From assembly GCF_032248455.1 (NCBI RefSeq), contig NZ_JAVTTP010000001.1, forward strand, positions 1,734,501 to 1,798,500: a stretch of DNA of 64,000 nt. The letters are read 5' to 3'. Shown here one piece after another: positions 8,120 through 17,718 of the stretch. Under the pieces are notes generated by a model that did no database searches, had not been told where the DNA came from, and saw only the letters and a program-made list of their open reading frames with translations. The first letter of the stretch is position 1; each line of letters opens with the position of its first letter. Made by a program: the position numbers and the translations under genes. This DNA comes from Pricia mediterranea (GTDB taxonomy: Bacteria > Bacteroidota > Bacteroidia > Flavobacteriales > Flavobacteriaceae).

Positions 8120-9061
8120 ATGCCCTATCAAGTTCCCGAGCCTAAGATCTTCGCCTGTACCCAAAGTACCGCACTGGCTAAAAAAATAGCGCTAGCCTAT
8201 GGCACCGATCTTGGCAAGATTCATTTTTCAAGGTACAGTGACGGGGAGTTTCAGCCGTCTTTCGAAGAGTCGGTACGCGGCGCCCGGATCTTTATTATCG
8301 GTTCGACCAACCCGAGTTCCGAGAACTTGATGGAAATGCTGCTCATGCTCGATGCGGCCAAGCGGGCGTCGGCACGACATATAACCGCCGTGATGCCCTA
8401 CTTCGGGTGGGCGCGGCAAGACCGTAAAGACAAGCCACGCGTCCCGATCGCGGCCAAACTGATCGCAAAAATGCTGGAAGCGGCCGGGGCGACACGTATC
8501 ATTACAATGGACCTGCACGCCGACCAAATTCAGGGGTTCTTTGAAAAACCGGTGGACCACCTATTTGCATCGACCCTTTTTCTTCCGTACCTGAGAAAAA
8601 TGAACCTTAAAAACCTGACCATTGCCTCGCCGGATATGGGAGGGTCCAAAAGGGCGTATGCGTATTCCAAAGCCTTGGAATGCGAGGTGGTCGTCTGCTA
8701 CAAGCAGCGCGCCAAGGCCAATGTAATTTCTTATATGGAACTCATCGGCGATGTACAGGACAAAAATGTGGTCTTGGTCGACGATATGGTCGATACGGCC
8801 GGAACCTTGACCAGAGCGGCCGACCTGATGGTAGAACGCGGTGCGCTGAGCGTAAGGGCGATAACGACACACGGACTCCTATCCGGCGACGCGTACCAGA
8901 AAATAGAAGATTCACAATTGTTGGAATTAATCGTTACCGATTCTATTCCAACTAGAAAAGACAGTGATAAAGTAAAAGTATTGAGCTGTGCCGAACTGTT
9001 CGCCGATGTCATGCACCGCGTTCACCACAACACCTCGATTTCATCGAAGTTCTTGATGTAA
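8120..9061 (+). CDS. prs: Ribose-phosphate pyrophosphokinase
   Basis: This 313-residue enzyme makes 5-phosphoribosyl-1-pyrophosphate from ribose 5-phosphate and ATP, the precursor for purines, pyrimidines, histidine and NAD. Visible motifs are FSDGE-type RYSDGEFQPSFEESVRG (phosphate binding), PYFGWARQDRKDKPR, TMDLHADQIQGFF, SPDMGGSKRA and the PRPP loop VVLVDDMVDTAGTL. Length is normal. It is followed by rplY and pth, an order common in Flavobacteriia. The start ATG at 8120 gives the expected N-terminus (PKIFACTQSTALAKKI). Confidence 0.97.
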   Translation: MPYQVPEPKIFACTQSTALAKKIALAYGTDLGKIHFSRYSDGEFQPSFEESVRGARIFIIGSTNPSSENLMEMLLMLDAAKRASARHITAVMPYFGWARQDRKDKPRVPIAAKLIAKMLEAAGATRIITMDLHADQIQGFFEKPVDHLFASTLFLPYLRKMNLKNLTIASPDMGGSKRAYAYSKALECEVVVCYKQRAKANVISYMELIGDVQDKNVVLVDDMVDTAGTLTRAADLMVERGALSVRAITTHGLLSGDAYQKIEDSQLLELIVTDSIPTRKDSDKVKVLSCAELFADVMHRVHHNTSISSKFLM

Positions 9062-9083
9062 ACGCTGGGTCAGTGGGCGGTGG

Positions 9084-9107
9084 CAGTAGTAGCAGTAGTA
9101 GCAGTAG
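9084..9107. repeat. Short tandem repeat CAGTAGTAG
   Basis: The word CAGTAGTAG repeats with a 9-bp period from 9084 for about 2.7 copies, in the 119-base gap between prs and rplY. Confidence 0.7.
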
Positions 9108-9180
9108 AAAATAAATGTAACCGGTAATCAAAAAACAATTCAATCCAAAATTAATAATCAGTAATCCATAATTATCAAAA

Positions 9181-9858
9181 ATGAAGTCAATTAAAGTTAA
9201 AGGATCAGAAAGAGAAAGCGTGGGCAAAAAGGCAACGAAGGCCCTACGTAATGCTGGAAAGGTTCCTTGCGTTATATACGGAGGGGATAAGCCGATACAC
9301 TTTTCAGCGGATGAAATAGCATTCAATGATTTGGTGTACACTCCCGCCGCACATACCGTAAGCGTTGACTTCGGTGGTGATGTAGGTATTGTAAGGGCGA
9401 TTATGCAGGATATTCAGTTCCATCCGGTAACCGACAACATTCTGCACATCGATTTCTATGAGCTCTTCGACGATAGGGAAGTGACGATGAATATCCCCGT
9501 ACGTCTGCAAGGCAATGCCCCCGGGGTCCGCAATGGTGGACGCCTACTTTTCAGAAAGAGAAAGCTGGCAATTCGGGCCTATCCCGACAAATTGCCCGAT
9601 TTCTTCGATATTGATATTTCCAAGTTATTGATCGGTGACAACATCACCGTAGAGACCTTGTTGAATGACGATTTCGAGATACTGCATCCCGAGACCACGG
9701 TTGTGGTACAAGTGAAAGAAATGCGTGCGGCCATTGTCGTCGATACCGAAGATGACGAAGAGCTGGAAGGCGTTGAAGGAGAAGAAGGTGTTGAAGGAGA
9801 AGAAGGCGCAGCCGAAGGAGGCGAGGCGTCCGAAGGAGGCGACGATAGCAAAGAATAG
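9181..9858 (+). CDS. rplY: 50S ribosomal protein L25 / general stress protein Ctc
   Basis: The 225-residue protein is the long, two-domain TL5/Ctc form of L25, which binds 5S rRNA. The N-terminal L25 domain has [20 protein letters not shown] and VPCVIYGG, followed by [21 protein letters not shown]. The beta-rich C-terminal domain includes [14 protein letters not shown]. The last 36 residues are a low-complexity acidic tail with two GVEGEEG repeats, encoded by near-identical DNA. It sits between prs and pth as in many Flavobacteriia, and a strong terminator follows. Confidence 0.96.
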   Translation: MKSIKVKGSERESVGKKATKALRNAGKVPCVIYGGDKPIHFSADEIAFNDLVYTPAAHTVSVDFGGDVGIVRAIMQDIQFHPVTDNILHIDFYELFDDREVTMNIPVRLQGNAPGVRNGGRLLFRKRKLAIRAYPDKLPDFFDIDISKLLIGDNITVETLLNDDFEILHPETTVVVQVKEMRAAIVVDTEDDEELEGVEGEEGVEGEEGAAEGGEASEGGDDSKE

Positions 9859-9883
9859 TTTTTCTTTGGATTATCATAACGGA

Positions 9884-9932
9884 GCATTCCGAATACCCAT
9901 GACTATCGGTATTCGGAATGCTTTTGTATTTT
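9884..9932 (+). terminator. Rho-independent terminator after rplY
   Basis: A perfect 14-bp stem (9884-9897 with 9908-9921, GCATTCCGAATACC and its complement) encloses a 10-base loop and is followed by TTTTGTATTTTT. It separates rplY from pth. Confidence 0.92.
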
Positions 9933-10008
9933 TAGGGAAGCTTATTTTTCAGCATATCCGGTCTCGACGGATGAAGTTAATAGAGATAACCTAAGCAAGA
10001 GAAAACCG

Positions 10009-10638
10009 ATGCTCCAATTTTTGAAATCCCTTTTTAAAACCGATACCCCCCTGTTGGATGAACCAGATACCATGAAAAAATTTTTAATTGTAGGATTAGG
10101 AAATATAGGCGAAAAATATGCCGAGACGCGCCATAATGTGGGATTCAAAATTTTAGATGCCCTCGCGTCGAAAGAAGAACTTTCGTTCGAAACCGCAAGA
10201 TTGGGCGATGTGGGGTCATTCAAGGTGAAGGGCAGAAGCCTTTTATGCCTAAAACCCTCGACCTTTATGAACCTCAGCGGCAAGGCAGTGCACTATTGGA
10301 TGGAACAGGAAAAAATTCCTTTGGAAAATGTGCTGATCATTACTGACGATATCAACCTCCCCTTTGGAACGATACGTTTGAAATCCAAAGGCAGTGATGG
10401 CGGACACAACGGACTCAAAGATATCCAGAACGTTTTGGGAACTACGAAATACAACCGCTTCCGGTTTGGAGTCGGCGCCGATTTCGGGCAGGGAAGACAG
10501 GTAGATTATGTCTTGGGCGAATGGAACAAGGAGGAGAGAAAAGCCCTGCCCGAACGTTTTGAAAAAGCAAATGCCCTTATAAAATCCTTTGTCCTCGCCG
10601 GCCCTAAGATTACCATGAACGAGTTCAATGGTACTTAA
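10009..10638 (+). CDS. pth: Peptidyl-tRNA hydrolase
   Basis: Pth frees tRNA from peptidyl-tRNA that drops off ribosomes. The core begins at [20 protein letters not shown] (ATG at 10072) with the catalytic-site histidine in RHNVGF, then [11 protein letters not shown] and the [16 protein letters not shown] and GGHNGLKDI segments. A 21-residue extension from the ATG at 10009 ([16 protein letters not shown]) is also possible. Similar short leaders occur in related Flavobacteriia, so I keep the longer form but the true start is uncertain. It is the last gene of the prs-rplY-pth group and has its own promoter region behind the rplY terminator. Confidence 0.95.
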   Translation: MLQFLKSLFKTDTPLLDEPDTMKKFLIVGLGNIGEKYAETRHNVGFKILDALASKEELSFETARLGDVGSFKVKGRSLLCLKPSTFMNLSGKAVHYWMEQEKIPLENVLIITDDINLPFGTIRLKSKGSDGGHNGLKDIQNVLGTTKYNRFRFGVGADFGQGRQVDYVLGEWNKEERKALPERFEKANALIKSFVLAGPKITMNEFNGT

Positions 10639-10702
10639 AAAGGCTAAAATTCCAAATCCCAAAATGCGTTACCACGGCAACCACTATCCTCTGTCACAAA
10701 AC

Positions 10703-10751
10703 GTCTAAAAACTAACGTCTATCGTTTAACGACTAAAGACTACCAACTAAA
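10703..10751. repeat. Perfect-period heptad repeat array, seven units
   Basis: Seven consecutive 7-base units begin exactly at 10703, 10710, 10717, 10724, 10731, 10738 and 10745. Units include GTCTAAA, GTCTATC, GTTTAAC, GACTAAA and GACTACC. The array lies in the convergent gap between pth and the lipoprotein and reaches the lipoprotein stop region. It shares words with the array at 57819-57874. Confidence 0.8.
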
Positions 10752-11427
10752 AAACCTTAAAGTCCAAGACCCCCGTATCGGAGGTGTTGCCTAACGCATC
10801 GACGGTGACGATCCTCCAGTAGTAAACAACATCGGAGACTACGCTAACTTTTTGAGAGGTATCATCGGTATCTAGTAATGCAATCAACGCCTCCGGCGGA
10901 TTTTCGGTGGAGAAGTAGATGCTATACCCTTCGATATCATCGTCAAGATCGGTGGCCGTCCATTGCAAGTTGACTTCATTATCGATATCCTTGAATACCG
11001 TGGCCCCGGGTTCTGGGGCGATAATCTCGGCGGGGAACGGAACATGTTCGGTTTGCTTACCTGGATTATAAAAATGCCAGATCGGGCTGGTCGCAGTTTC
11101 GTTGGTTTGACTGTTCTTTGAAATAACGAACCAGGAATAAGGCATTCCCTCTTCCAAGGGCAAGGTGAGGTCGATGGTTCGCTGCTCCCTATCGACCACG
11201 AGACCGGAAATCAAGTTCGTGACCACTATTTCGTAGCTCTCGCTGTGATTGCCGGGCAGCCAACGAAAGCGGACGAGATTATTTCCATCGTCCGTCTTTT
11301 GTACCGGTATACATTCCGAATTTCTTGCCGGTTCGACCAGCAGGGCCTTCTGGGGCGGGTTCGGGGGGTTCTTTTTGCATCCCGACAAGAGCAGCACCCC
11401 CAGTAAAACAAAAAAAAATGTTCTCAT
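10747..11427 (-). CDS. Lipoprotein with fibronectin type III-like domains
   Basis: The 226-residue product has a lipoprotein signal (MRTFFFVLLGVLLLSGC, lipid cysteine at 17) and two beta-sandwich segments resembling FnIII. The first runs about 30-125 (VRFRWLPGNHSESYEIVVTN, PYSWFVISKN). The second runs about 130-226 (VNLQWTATDLDDDIEGYSIYFST, YYWRIVTVDALGNTSDT). It starts in a 4-base ATGA overlap with the stop of the large T9SS protease, so the two are translationally coupled. The protease also has an FnIII-like EYFWRI segment, which suggests common ligand or cell-surface work. It may be a surface anchor or partner of the protease, but that is inference. Specific function unknown. Confidence 0.85.
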   Translation of the reverse strand: MRTFFFVLLGVLLLSGCKKNPPNPPQKALLVEPARNSECIPVQKTDDGNNLVRFRWLPGNHSESYEIVVTNLISGLVVDREQRTIDLTLPLEEGMPYSWFVISKNSQTNETATSPIWHFYNPGKQTEHVPFPAEIIAPEPGATVFKDIDNEVNLQWTATDLDDDIEGYSIYFSTENPPEALIALLDTDDTSQKVSVVSDVVYYWRIVTVDALGNTSDTGVLDFKVF

Positions 11428-14400
11428 CGTTTAATCACTTTGATCGTTCCTTTGACGTTATCGCCTTCGAACTTGACGACATAAACGCCCTGCGGCAGTC
11501 CCATAAAATCGAGATTCACCTGATTTCCACTCGGTGTATACACTTCTTCCCGGACCCATTGCCCATCCACGGTGAAAATTGCAATGGTCACGCGCTCTTC
11601 GACAGCCCCTAAAAACAGATGGGTATCCGTGCGGAACGGATTTGGAAATGCGGTCGGGCCGTTGGATACAACAAACTGATTTTGGTAAACCCCTTGACAA
11701 ACCATGTCCGTAGACACCTTAAGTCCATTCTTTCCGGTGGCGAGATCCAGGGTGATTTCGGATTTTTCGGTACGCAGCGCTCTTCCATTCAATATAATCG
11801 TATAGACATCGGCACCAGCCAATGCAAGTACGACCTGCTTGCCGCTTTGGGCCAAGCTCGCGGTTACGGCCAAGGGTTCGGGCTGGGTGACCACCACCTC
11901 AAAACAATACCCCTCATATTCGATTTCGACATCGGACCCATCGATACATACGGTATAGGTGCCGACGGGCAGGTTCGAGGCCGTAAACCTATCGGTAAAG
12001 GTATCGGTTATCGCCGTCCCGTCCCCTGTAATGCTTATTCCATAATCGATAGTGTCGAGCAAAACCGCTTCCACCCTGATTTCACCGTCGTCGTTCCCGC
12101 GGCAAGACAGGCTTTCGACGGAAACCAAAAAGTTATCGCTGGGAAATCTGTAGATGGGACATCCTGACGTATCCACTTCCACACCTTCAGGTGTACCAGG
12201 ACATAGGTCGTCCCCGTCGTCGAACACCCCGTCGCGGTCGGCATCGGGACGGAAATCGTCCTCGACGCAGACATCCAACGAAAAATTGTTCAAGGTTCCG
12301 CCATCGCCCCTCGAAATATCTTGTATTTCCAACACCCATTCCCCCAAAATGGACTCCCCCTCAAAGGAATCCAACGACCCGGAGGGTTTTACGGTACCGG
12401 AAATTCCGGTATCGGCAACGGCACCACATTCAAAAGCGGCCGCATCGTCGTCAAAGGTCGCGTTGATATTTCTTAGGTCCCCACAGGAATTAGCAACCAA
12501 GCTCACCGTGGTATTCAAGGGCGAGGTCAAGGTAATCCGTAGATCCTCCAGATAGTCATGGTCGAGATTGAGGTTGACATTGATGTCCGCCAAGCGTAAA
12601 TCCTCAAAAAAAGCGATGGTGGAGGTTATTGTCAATTCCCTATTCGATGCTATCGGAGTGGGGGGTCCGTAAGCGGATTTGGCATCACAGTTCACAGGAA
12701 GGGTTGTAAAGCCAAACTGCGCGCTGAAAACTCCTTCTCCACAGGCGTTCGAGGGCTTTATCCTCCAAAAATAAGTGCTTTCGTTCTCCAGATTTTTCGC
12801 GGTATAACTGTTCGAAGCTATGGTCTCCGTCTCCACGATATCGGTAAAGGCGGCATCGGTAGCAATTTGGATGTCATAGGAGGAATAGGCCGGACCGCCT
12901 TCCCATTCCAAGCTTGCCCACTTCGAGACATCCGTTGCTCCATCGGCGGGGGATTGCAGTACCACAGCGGGAAAATCGGTATCGAATACCGCCAGCCGGA
13001 TTCCGATCTGTTTAGTGGCGCTTGCCGAGGTCGCGGTCAACAGCACCTCATAGTTTCCCTCGGGAACGCTCCCCGTGTTTTCCAACAAGATGTTCACCGG
13101 AATATCGCCTGCCGTAGCGGTCGAAGGGGAAAAAGAGACCTGCAGGCCTGCAGGCAACCCGGCCATGCCAAAGCTCACCTCCTCCGAAAAACCGAGGTAG
13201 GTTTCATACACAAAGGGAATGTTCAGATCTTGGGATTGACACACCTCATAGTCCAAATCGGCAAGGTTCAGCACAATCTCGGAAGCCTGGATGGTAAAAT
13301 TGGAAGCATTGACCGCGAGAAAAATATTATCGGCGGCCTTGACCATGATCCGTGCCGCTTCGGTGGGTTGGCCCGGAAAGACTATTTCTTCCGCCCCATC
13401 GTTCGGCACGGCTTCGGCCAGTGTAATCGGGAAGGACTCCCCCCCGTCAGTGGACAGGAAAATATCGACGGACTCCGCATTGACCGGGGCCGCATCGGTG
13501 TTCGCCACGTTCCACAGAATCTCATGGGCTTCCCCGGCCGTATAGATTTCGCCCACCGCCTGCGAAGTGACCGAGAAAGGTCCTGCCTCGTTGGTCACCG
13601 ACACCTTGACCAGTTCGGAAACCACTTGTCCCCCGCCGGGGGCATTGTCCCGCACGGTAAAGGCGAAATTCAGCTCCCGCTCTACCTCGGAAACGGTTTC
13701 CCATTCGGTATCCAAAGTCGGATTTGTTTCCGTCAGTTGGCCTTGGACGATTCGCGAAAGCAACGGAAAATAGCGCGTCGGTTCGGTCATAGGGGGTCTG
13801 GATCTAAAATTGGCCCCGTTCGGATTGGTCGGTCCGAAGGTCGCCTCCTTGACGATTCCGTTATCGATCTGTTCCCAAGTATAGGTGAGAACGTCCCCGG
13901 CATCCGAATCTGTGGCGCTGCCCGTCAAAACAAACGCGGTGGATTTCGGAATCACATGATCCGCAAGCGCATTGACCACGGGAGGATTATTGGAAAGCGG
14001 AACGACCTGCCCGCAATCCTTCGTTTTTAAATTTTCGATAATCTGGTCGATACTCACATAATGGAAATAATCGTCCCCGTTCGGCACCACATCATCCTGG
14101 TCGGTGATGCCGGCATACCCCATAATCGTAGAGCCACTACCCGGCTCTACCTGTACGGGCGTACCTTCCCATTCGTACGACCAGCTGTGGTTCGCCCCCA
14201 GCTGGTGTCCCATCTCGTGGGCCACAAAATCCAAATCGAAAATATCGCCTTGGGGGCTTTGGCTCGAAGAATAGGCCTGGCCCTTTTGGTTATCGACGCA
14301 GATGGCCCCGATAAAACCGGCATTGCCCCCGTTCGCACCTTGGTGGAATACGTGACCGATATCGTAATTCGCCGGGCCGATCTGATCCGTCATCGCACTT

Positions 14401-15224
14401 TGGCCCTCGTTGCCCAAAGCGCTGAGCGAACCCCGGAAAGGGTCGGTCTCGGCATCGGTATAAATAGTCGCATCGGTTTCTCCGACAAGCTGTAAGGTCA
14501 CCGCCAAATCGGTCTCGAAGACCTCGTTCACCCTGGTTATTGTAGCGTTAATGGCCGCCAGCGCGTCAGCTACGGTACCCCCGTGAAATTCGGTGTACTC
14601 GGCCGAGGCCGCTATGGCCAGCCGATATCTGCGCAGCACCTGCCCATCCACCGGTTTGGCGGTCAGATTGTTTCCTCTGGCAAGAAGCTTATCTTGGGTG
14701 TGGCAGATAAAATCACTATCCACCTGGTTTTCGGAACTCCTTGAATACATAACGTACGTATCCCCGGAGACCTTTTGTACAAAACGAGTATCGCGGCCAT
14801 CGCTATGTACGATCATGGCCTGAATGTTTTTGGGGGACATACTAAAACGGACCCTAACGTTCGGGTTATCGACACCTTGGCCCACATAGGATTTTATTCC
14901 AGGGTATTTTTGGGACAATGCCGGAGAAAGCACAGGGGATTCCACCACCCTGAACGCAGTAAATTCACCTTCGCCATCGGGAAAATGGATAATTTTGGCG
15001 GATTTTCCATTGCGCGAAGTGGATGTCAACGATAATCTGAAAGCAGCTTCCCGGAAGGAAAACACATCCGATTTCTTAACCTCGAAGCGTTCTGTAATCT
15101 TTTTCGATACGTCGTTCCGTGCGGTTTTTCGTTCCCAGTATTGCCCCTGTGCGGATGCGTAAAAGGAAAGAAATACTATGGTAATTGAGAAAAGTAACCG
15201 TAATTTTGCGAGCATTCGAAGCAT
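11424..15224 (-). CDS. Secreted reprolysin-type zinc metalloprotease with P-domain and T9SS C-terminal signal
   Basis: This 1266-residue exoprotein starts with a signal peptide (through SFYASAQG), then a propeptide. The zinc protease domain has HEMGHQLGANH at residues 336-346 (HExxHxxGxxH, metzincin type). Ig/cadherin-like beta domains follow, then an FnIII-like segment, a proprotein-convertase P-domain (ELTITSTIAFFEDLRLADIN region), and a thrombospondin type 3 calcium motif (DADRDGVFDDGDDLCPG). The last ~75 residues are a type A Por-secretion sorting domain (FPNPFRTDTHLFLG to GTIKVIKR). It should cross the outer membrane by T9SS and degrade extracellular protein. The lipoprotein gene overlaps its stop. 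Only 43 bases separate it from divergent ribF. Met4 (15215) is an alternative start. Confidence 0.93.
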   Translation of the reverse strand: MLRMLAKLRLLFSITIVFLSFYASAQGQYWERKTARNDVSKKITERFEVKKSDVFSFREAAFRLSLTSTSRNGKSAKIIHFPDGEGEFTAFRVVESPVLSPALSQKYPGIKSYVGQGVDNPNVRVRFSMSPKNIQAMIVHSDGRDTRFVQKVSGDTYVMYSRSSENQVDSDFICHTQDKLLARGNNLTAKPVDGQVLRRYRLAIAASAEYTEFHGGTVADALAAINATITRVNEVFETDLAVTLQLVGETDATIYTDAETDPFRGSLSALGNEGQSAMTDQIGPANYDIGHVFHQGANGGNAGFIGAICVDNQKGQAYSSSQSPQGDIFDLDFVAHEMGHQLGANHSWSYEWEGTPVQVEPGSGSTIMGYAGITDQDDVVPNGDDYFHYVSIDQIIENLKTKDCGQVVPLSNNPPVVNALADHVIPKSTAFVLTGSATDSDAGDVLTYTWEQIDNGIVKEATFGPTNPNGANFRSRPPMTEPTRYFPLLSRIVQGQLTETNPTLDTEWETVSEVERELNFAFTVRDNAPGGGQVVSELVKVSVTNEAGPFSVTSQAVGEIYTAGEAHEILWNVANTDAAPVNAESVDIFLSTDGGESFPITLAEAVPNDGAEEIVFPGQPTEAARIMVKAADNIFLAVNASNFTIQASEIVLNLADLDYEVCQSQDLNIPFVYETYLGFSEEVSFGMAGLPAGLQVSFSPSTATAGDIPVNILLENTGSVPEGNYEVLLTATSASATKQIGIRLAVFDTDFPAVVLQSPADGATDVSKWASLEWEGGPAYSSYDIQIATDAAFTDIVETETIASNSYTAKNLENESTYFWRIKPSNACGEGVFSAQFGFTTLPVNCDAKSAYGPPTPIASNRELTITSTIAFFEDLRLADINVNLNLDHDYLEDLRITLTSPLNTTVSLVANSCGDLRNINATFDDDAAAFECGAVADTGISGTVKPSGSLDSFEGESILGEWVLEIQDISRGDGGTLNNFSLDVCVEDDFRPDADRDGVFDDGDDLCPGTPEGVEVDTSGCPIYRFPSDNFLVSVESLSCRGNDDGEIRVEAVLLDTIDYGISITGDGTAITDTFTDRFTASNLPVGTYTVCIDGSDVEIEYEGYCFEVVVTQPEPLAVTASLAQSGKQVVLALAGADVYTIILNGRALRTEKSEITLDLATGKNGLKVSTDMVCQGVYQNQFVVSNGPTAFPNPFRTDTHLFLGAVEERVTIAIFTVDGQWVREEVYTPSGNQVNLDFMGLPQGVYVVKFEGDNVKGTIKVIKR

Positions 15225-15267
15225 TTAATGCATTCCCAAATATAAGTCTTTTTATTACTTTTAGTAG

Positions 15268-16194
15268 GTGGTTACAGTCCAAAGCATCTCCAATTACGAC
15301 AAACGACATCCCACGGCCATCACCATAGGCACATTTGACGGGGTGCATATCGGGCACCGTAAAATACTGGAACGGCTGATCAGAAATGCGGCTACATTGG
15401 ACTTAAAATCCACGGTACTTACCTTCTTCCCACATCCCCGGATGGTGCTGCAAAAAGATATGGATATCAAACTGCTCAACACCATCGATGAAAAGACGGG
15501 AATATTGGCGGATATGGGGCTGGACCAGCTCATCATCCATCCGTTCTCGAAAGAATTTTCACGGCTTTCCGCGACCAAGTTCGTTCGCGATATTCTCGTG
15601 AACGACCTGAAAGCCAAAAAAGTCATCATTGGCTACGACCATCGTTTTGGCAGAAACCGCACCGCGGATATTACAGACCTAAAAGTCTTCGGCGGAACCT
15701 TGGGCTTTGAGGTAGAGGAAATTACGGCTCAAGAGATCGACGAGGTATCGGTCAGTTCGACCAAAATCCGAAAAGCTTTGGAAGAAGGCGACATCCCCAC
15801 GGCAAATTCCTATTTGGGATATCCTTATATGCTCACCGGAATTGTGGAAAAAGGCAAAGGTTTGGGTCGTCAGATCGGATATCCGACCGCCAACCTGAAC
15901 ATTTCCGAAACCTATAAATTAGTGCCCAAAAATGGGGTCTATGTAGTGCAGAGCGAACTTTTCGGGCAAACTGTGCACGGCATGATGAACATCGGCAACA
16001 ATCCGACCATACAAGGAAAGGGCTTCAGCATCGAGGTCAACTATTTCGATTTCGAGCAAGACCTGTACGGAAAGAATATTCAAGTGGACATTTTATATCG
16101 CATCCGGGACGAGCAGAAGTTCGATTCCTTGGAAGTCCTAAAAAGCCATCTTCAAAAAGATAAAGAAAGTGCCCTGGCCCTAATTTCGAAGTAA
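15268..16194 (+). CDS. ribF: Bifunctional riboflavin kinase / FAD synthetase
   Basis: The 308-residue enzyme phosphorylates riboflavin to FMN and adenylylates FMN to FAD. The N-terminal nucleotidyltransferase half has TIGTFDGVHIGHRKIL and IIGYDHRFGRNRTAD, with SSTKIRKAL closing it. The C-terminal kinase half has GKGLGRQIGYPTANLNI and HGMMNIGNNPT. The only start compatible with the N-terminus is GTG at 15268, because an in-frame TAG immediately precedes it. It is divergent from the protease gene across only 43 bases, so the two promoters must overlap or one lies within coding sequence. Confidence 0.96.
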   Translation: MVTVQSISNYDKRHPTAITIGTFDGVHIGHRKILERLIRNAATLDLKSTVLTFFPHPRMVLQKDMDIKLLNTIDEKTGILADMGLDQLIIHPFSKEFSRLSATKFVRDILVNDLKAKKVIIGYDHRFGRNRTADITDLKVFGGTLGFEVEEITAQEIDEVSVSSTKIRKALEEGDIPTANSYLGYPYMLTGIVEKGKGLGRQIGYPTANLNISETYKLVPKNGVYVVQSELFGQTVHGMMNIGNNPTIQGKGFSIEVNYFDFEQDLYGKNIQVDILYRIRDEQKFDSLEVLKSHLQKDKESALALISK

Positions 16195-16359
16195 GGGACT
16201 GCTTTGAATTGTGTGATTAGAATTTTTATAGGTTATTTTTGATGCCATTTTAGGCAAAATTTTCTGGCATAGCCCTAGCTACGGTATAAAATTTTAACGA
16301 CCAACGGCGCAAAAAGAAGCATAAAAAACTAATTGACATATTTCAAAACAGTCTCTCAA

Positions 16360-17718
16360 ATGGTAAATCGTTTTCTCTTCACGAAAATCGATAACTCGCC
16401 CCTGATCATCTTCCGAATATTTTTCGGGATACTGGTCGCGCTCGAGTGCTACGGCGCCATGCTGACAGGCTGGATCAAAAGAACCCTGGTCGAGCCCCGG
16501 TTTACCTTTAATTTTATCGGTTTTGACTGGTTGCAGCCCTTGCCCGGCGTCGGCATGTACATCTATTTTTTCATCATGGGTACGCTAGGCGTCATGATTG
16601 CGCTGGGCTACAGATACCGGTTCAGTATCATCTCGTTCACCCTGCTGTGGACGGGGGTTTACTTGATGCAAAAGACATCGTACAACAACCACTACTACCT
16701 GCTGGTGCTCATCTCGGGATGGATGTGCTTTTTCCCGGCCCACCGGAGCCGTTCCCTAGATCTGCGGCGCCATCCTGCCCTTAAATCCGATGCCATGTAC
16801 GCTTGGGTCAAATGGGCCATTATCTTTCAGCTGCTGATCGTCTACGTCTACGCTGCGATCGCCAAGGTTTACGGAGATTGGCTCGACTTCGGAATCATTA
16901 GGATATTGATGCTCGGCAAGGAGCACTATTACGTGATCGGCGAGCTGCTACAACAACCATGGATCCATAAGATTATCGGGATCGTCGGCATTCTTTTCGA
17001 TCTGCTCATCGTACCGGCGCTACTTTATAAACCGACGCGCAAGTTCGCCTTTTTTGTATCCATCTTTTTCCACCTGTTCAATTCCATCGTCTTTCAGATC
17101 GGTATTTTCCCGTACCTGTCCCTCGCCTTCACGGTTTTCTTTTTCAAGCCGGAGAGCATCCGTAAAATCTTTTTTAAACGTAAAAAACCGTATCTGCCGA
17201 ACAAGATGGAGGTACCCGCCTATAGTACTTTGCTCTACACGCTAGGGGGACTCTATTTTCTGGTGCAACTGGCACTCCCCCTACGGCAACATTTCATTGA
17301 AGACGAGGTGCTGTGGACGGAGGAAGGTCACCGGCTCAGTTGGCGGATGATGCTCCGCAGCCGCAGCGGCACGCTCCAGTTCAAGGTCGTGGAAAAAAGT
17401 AGCGAAAACTCCAAAATCGTGAATCTGGACGACTATCTAAGCAAGAAACAAAAACGCCGCATTGCCGCCTACCCCGATTTTATCTGGCAGTTCGCCCAGT
17501 ACCTGAAAAAGGAGTATGCGGCCCAAGGTACCGATATCTCCGTTTATGCCGTCAACTCGAAGGTCAGCATCAACGGTCGCCCTATGCGCGCCTTTATCGA
17601 TCCTAAAGTCGATCTGGCCGTGGCGAAATGGGATTATTTTTGGCACAACGAATGGATACTGCCGAGTCCCAATTTCAAGTCCCGACCATCACCGGACCTT
17701 CACCCAAGAATAAAATGA
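16360..17718 (+). CDS. HTTM-domain membrane protein (vitamin K-dependent gamma-carboxylase-like)
   Basis: This 452-residue multi-pass protein is related to the HTTM/gamma-carboxylase family. A TTG start at 16333 would add nine residues, but the ATG at 16360 (MVNRFLFTKIDNSPLIIFR) gives the usual family N-terminus. At least six membrane helices fill the first 300 residues, with YNNHYYLLVLISGWMCFFPA, QLLIVYVYAAIAKVYGDW and LYTLGGLYFLVQLALPLRQH being typical family segments. A soluble C-terminal domain follows (RLSWRMMLRSRSGTLQF). Bacterial members are of unknown substrate. Its stop overlaps the start of the glycosyltransferase in an ATGA junction, so the two proteins are probably made and work together. 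Confidence 0.85.
   Translation: MVNRFLFTKIDNSPLIIFRIFFGILVALECYGAMLTGWIKRTLVEPRFTFNFIGFDWLQPLPGVGMYIYFFIMGTLGVMIALGYRYRFSIISFTLLWTGVYLMQKTSYNNHYYLLVLISGWMCFFPAHRSRSLDLRRHPALKSDAMYAWVKWAIIFQLLIVYVYAAIAKVYGDWLDFGIIRILMLGKEHYYVIGELLQQPWIHKIIGIVGILFDLLIVPALLYKPTRKFAFFVSIFFHLFNSIVFQIGIFPYLSLAFTVFFFKPESIRKIFFKRKKPYLPNKMEVPAYSTLLYTLGGLYFLVQLALPLRQHFIEDEVLWTEEGHRLSWRMMLRSRSGTLQFKVVEKSSENSKIVNLDDYLSKKQKRRIAAYPDFIWQFAQYLKKEYAAQGTDISVYAVNSKVSINGRPMRAFIDPKVDLAVAKWDYFWHNEWILPSPNFKSRPSPDLHPRIK

Noticed and set aside
12867-14030. 387-codon rightward open frame
   Set aside because: Antisense to the T9SS protease gene; no domains, low complexity and repeated aromatic-poor segments as expected for a mirror frame of a Thr/Glu-rich gene.
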